Part shown: in pieces, positions 61,687 through 64,000 of the stretch
Position numbering within the stretch: the first letter of the stretch is position 1
Layout of the letters: each line of letters begins with the position of its first letter
Position numbers and translations under genes: made by a program
The notes under the pieces: generated by a model
Told to the model about the DNA's origin: nothing
Database searches by the model: none
Seen by the model: the letters and a program-made list of their open reading frames with translations, nothing else
Assembly (NCBI GenBank): GCA_020746875.1
Contig: JAGTJL010000009.1
Span: 2,170,001-2,234,000 of the forward strand
DNA from: Rhexocercosporidium sp. MPI-PUGE-AT-0058
Taxonomy: Eukaryota > Ascomycota > Leotiomycetes > Helotiales
Direction of reading: 5' to 3'
DNA: 64,000 bases

Positions 61687-62401
61687 GTTGTCGCAATGAG
61701 GTAGAGATAGAGGAAGAGTAAATGCAGCAGAGAATCCTCGAAATTTGAGCTCACGACTATCTTTTTAGGGGGCTGCGGGGAGGGGATAGACAGCCCTCGG
61801 GACGCCTTGCTTGTCATAAATAACAATTCTTCTGGTTGGCCGGTTCCGGTGCCAACTCCAAACTGTAAACAAAGGTCGGCCTTCACACCACCGCGACTGT
61901 GCTCCAAATGTCGCGTTTCAAGAGTTCCTCTCTATATACATTGAACGATCATCAAGCAATCGAAGGGTTTCTAAATTACAATTTCTTTGCAATTCATACA
62001 CTCATACTTAGCTTAGCGCCCAAGACTTTTGAATTCTCGGCTTCCTGATTCAAGCGAGCTGTGATCTTGGTGGTACGAAACGTCGTGTGGACGGTTGGTG
62101 GGCGTATGAAGGCTTGATACTTACCCAACCGGCCCAACCACAAATGTCTCGAATATATTCTTAGAACCAGTGTCGAGTTCCGGTCTGCCTGACAAAGAGC
62201 ATTTCGCGCCTGCGGGTTGGTCGATGTCGGCCCCTACCTAGCCTCAGCTTCGTCAGGTAGGAAGGAGTATTTAGAAGTGCCCTCCTTTCGCGTGAGAATC
62301 TCGCTTCATCGCTTCAACATTATACTTCTGGAGAACACCCTTTCCGAGTCAACCACACCCGCCAGTAGACACGCTGCGCAATCTTCATTGGACCGTGAGG
62401 C
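61687..62401. promoter_or_regulatory. Divergent intergenic region
   Basis: 715 bp between the starts of the broken minus-strand gene and the small + gene at 62402. It should hold both promoters. No motif stands out. Confidence 0.45.
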
Positions 62402-62970
62402 ATGTCGGGCCCGCCTCCACCCTACGAGGAACCTGTACCAGCCGCACTTATTGTTAACCTACAAATATGGCACTATAGAAGTGAAGAGAGAAGCCCTGAA
62501 AACAACGAAAGGCTCGCCAGCCTCTTCCGCAACAATGCTCAAGAATGGGAAGTGATTCCTTCAGAAGATGATAGAGTCACAGGTACGAGCTCTCACGATC
62601 AATTTGTTCCTATCGAGGTAAGTCGGAGCTTTCCTGTTGTCTTTTCTCAGTCTCCCATCAATCTTGTGTTGAGAGTAACCCACCATCCGTAGGTACGATT
62701 TCGCCACCAGACTTGGGCGTATAACGACCCTGGTGAAAATCCTATGGCCGACGTCAGGAAGCTCTTCTTCAAGACGCTCCGCAATTCATCTACCAGTACT
62801 TTATCCAGATCTTGAGTACTACCCATACCTTGAACATCTTTCCTGTCGGAGTCCCAAGGGAATTTCTATCGCGGTACACGCATGGATATAATCCGAACCC
62901 ACTTGGCATCCGTGTTAATACATTTTTCGTTCCTGCCCCGGTGAATACAGATGATGTGCAGTCCTGGTAA
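62402..62970 (+). pseudogene. Small unknown gene with one apparent frameshift
   Basis: Exon 1 (62402-62617) and exon 2 (from 62693) join through a 75-nt intron (GTAAGT donor). It starts MSGPPPPYEEPVPAALIV and continues across the splice as FVPIEVRFRHQTWAYNDP. As read, it stops at 62815. Adding one base in the CTCCGC stretch at 62777-62782 extends it as QFIYQYFIQILSTTHTLN and LSRYTHGYNPNPLGIRVNT to a stop at 62970, about 164 residues. The longer reading looks more protein-like. No family recognised. As the only evidence is an open, spliced frame with fair splice sites, I hold it loosely. Confidence 0.45.
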
Positions 62971-63409
62971 ATGCTCTCGTCTTCCCCTGGTCAACTCCTA
63001 TGCATGATATTACTAGTAGAGCCATTTGCCTTTGCAACAAACATACCACTTCTGATATTCATCAGACCAATTTCCTTCAACCCATTTCGTGCCTTGCCAC
63101 TATTCTACACGCTTGATCTGCTCATTTGTTCTCCCTGTGAGGTCGGTTGTCGTAGTACCCTGAGTAGAAGAACCAGAACACAGTGGTTTCGTAAACGAAT
63201 CAAAAATACGGAGATCATACGGAATCCAATTTCAAAGCTAGAGTCGGCATAGAATAGCGGTACAGGCTTAATTTCAAGAAACAATCGCTGCCGACTCCAT
63301 CTCCTATCATCGCCCCTGTAGAATCATGTCTAATCATGCTTGCACCCCTGCTACACCAAGATCGAGTACTACTCCTTTATATCATTTCTAAGACTCAACT
63401 CTGACAATT
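62971..63409. other. Spacer before the retroelement fragment
   Basis: 440 bp. A 93-codon + frame (62971-63252) and a 66-codon one show no motif. It may be 5' sequence of the decayed retroelement that follows. Confidence 0.4.
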
Positions 63410-64000
63410 CTCCTAGCATTTCCGTCCCCGCTCACTCTCAAGGCATGGGAGACTCTTCTCCCTCTATACCCAAGCACTCTCTCCCATACAATCATAGGAA
63501 ACCTGAAATACGGAGCTTCATTTGGGTACGAGGGCCCTAAGCAAAACTCTCTCAAAGAGCCTCCTATCAGCGAGTCTTAACCCACAAACGATCACTGTCA
63601 AGCTTCAGTCTGATCTTTTGCTCTCCCTGGTCATTTATACTATTCCCGTGCCCCCTTTCATGTCTTCGCCACTTGGTTTACTGCCAAAAATGAATGGTGG
63701 GTTTTGGAGAATGTATTACCTGTCATTTCCGAACAAGAATTCAGACTATTTCTTTATTCCAGAGGACTATAAAACCCTCCTGTACACCACACTCTACGAG
63801 ATATACACAACAATTCGGAAAGCGGGCCGCAATTACATTATCCTCAAGAGAGATATCAAAGACGCCTTCCATAATATCCCTGTGGCGACGACGAGCCAAT
63901 GGTTGCTCGGATTCGAACGGGAAGGACAATATTAAAAGGAAACATGTGTCCTCCTTGGCCTGGCTACAGCCCCCTTCCTGTTCAATCTATACGCAGAGTT
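63410..64000 (+). mobile_element. Decayed retrotransposon reverse-transcriptase fragment
   Basis: Translation gives AWETLLPLYPSTLSHTIIGN and GASFGYEGP, then in the next frame SSPLGLLPKMNGGFWRMYYL, GRNYIILKRDIKDAFHNIPV, QWLLGFEREGQY and, past a stop, KETCVLLGLATAPFLFNLYA. These match the fingers and motif A (K-R-D-x-K-D-A-F) of reverse transcriptases of the DIRS-like or related LTR-less type. A frame change near 63571-63580 and an in-frame TAA at 63933-63935 break it. It continues beyond the right end of the window. The class is not certain: no LTR, tyrosine recombinase or RNase H part is in view. Confidence 0.65.

Overview
The window is nuclear DNA of a filamentous ascomycete (Pezizomycotina). 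Genes are broken by short introns, mostly 45-60 nt, with GTATGT/GTAAGT donors, CTAAC/CTAAT/CTGAC branch sites and AG acceptors. The gene content fits: a velvet regulator, an Egh16/GAS1-type secreted protein, a long-form Erg27 and polyubiquitin. A leotiomycete-like fungus is my best guess, but that is inference. I see no bacterial, organellar or viral genes and no CRISPR array. Intron-exon structures were assembled by hand from splice signals, reading phase and family motifs. They are predictions without transcript support.

Layout. 1-12.5 kb has no gene I can support; its second half is strongly pyrimidine-rich on the + strand and full of simple repeats, and it leads into vosA (velvet regulator, 12.5-14.2 kb). 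A G-rich spacer and a 455-bp MITE (16.44-16.90 kb) precede an arylamine N-acetyltransferase gene (17.1-18.35 kb). Next come the complex I subunit NDUFA1/MWFE (minus strand, with a 4-nt microexon) and, divergently, a PHD-MYST histone acetyltransferase of the Sas3/Mst2 type (20.0-23.5 kb). An Egh16-like secreted protein (25.8-27.2 kb), a double-bZIP/multispan membrane protein (29.1-31.3 kb, minus), a small membrane protein (32.0-33.0 kb), Erg27 3-ketosteroid reductase (33.4-35.1 kb, minus), a DHA1-type MFS transporter (36.1-38.05 kb, minus) and GDP-mannose pyrophosphorylase (39.9-41.2 kb, minus) follow.

The second half holds a small dsRNA-binding-domain protein (42.7-43.4 kb, minus), the farnesyltransferase beta subunit Ram1 (46.1-47.9 kb, minus), a Zn2Cys6-type regulator (50.65-53.0 kb), polyubiquitin with four repeats (55.0-56.1 kb), a BRAP2/Etp1-like RING plus ZnF-UBP protein (56.6-58.9 kb), a TA-flanked 234-bp MITE (60.03-60.26 kb), two unknown genes (60.4-61.7 kb minus, 62.4-63.0 kb plus) and a decayed reverse-transcriptase fragment running off the right end. 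All five suspected frameshifts in the genes of 58.8-62.8 kb would be repaired by one extra base. That suggests systematic undercalling of homopolymers or local gene decay next to repeats.

The genes form no single pathway or cluster. Most are housekeeping functions (complex I, sterol synthesis, GDP-mannose supply, prenylation, ubiquitin) interspersed with regulators (velvet, MYST, bZIP, Zn2Cys6) and a likely host- or surface-interaction protein. The most unusual items are the 4-nt coding microexon, the double-bZIP membrane protein, the two MITEs and the run of same-direction frameshifts.
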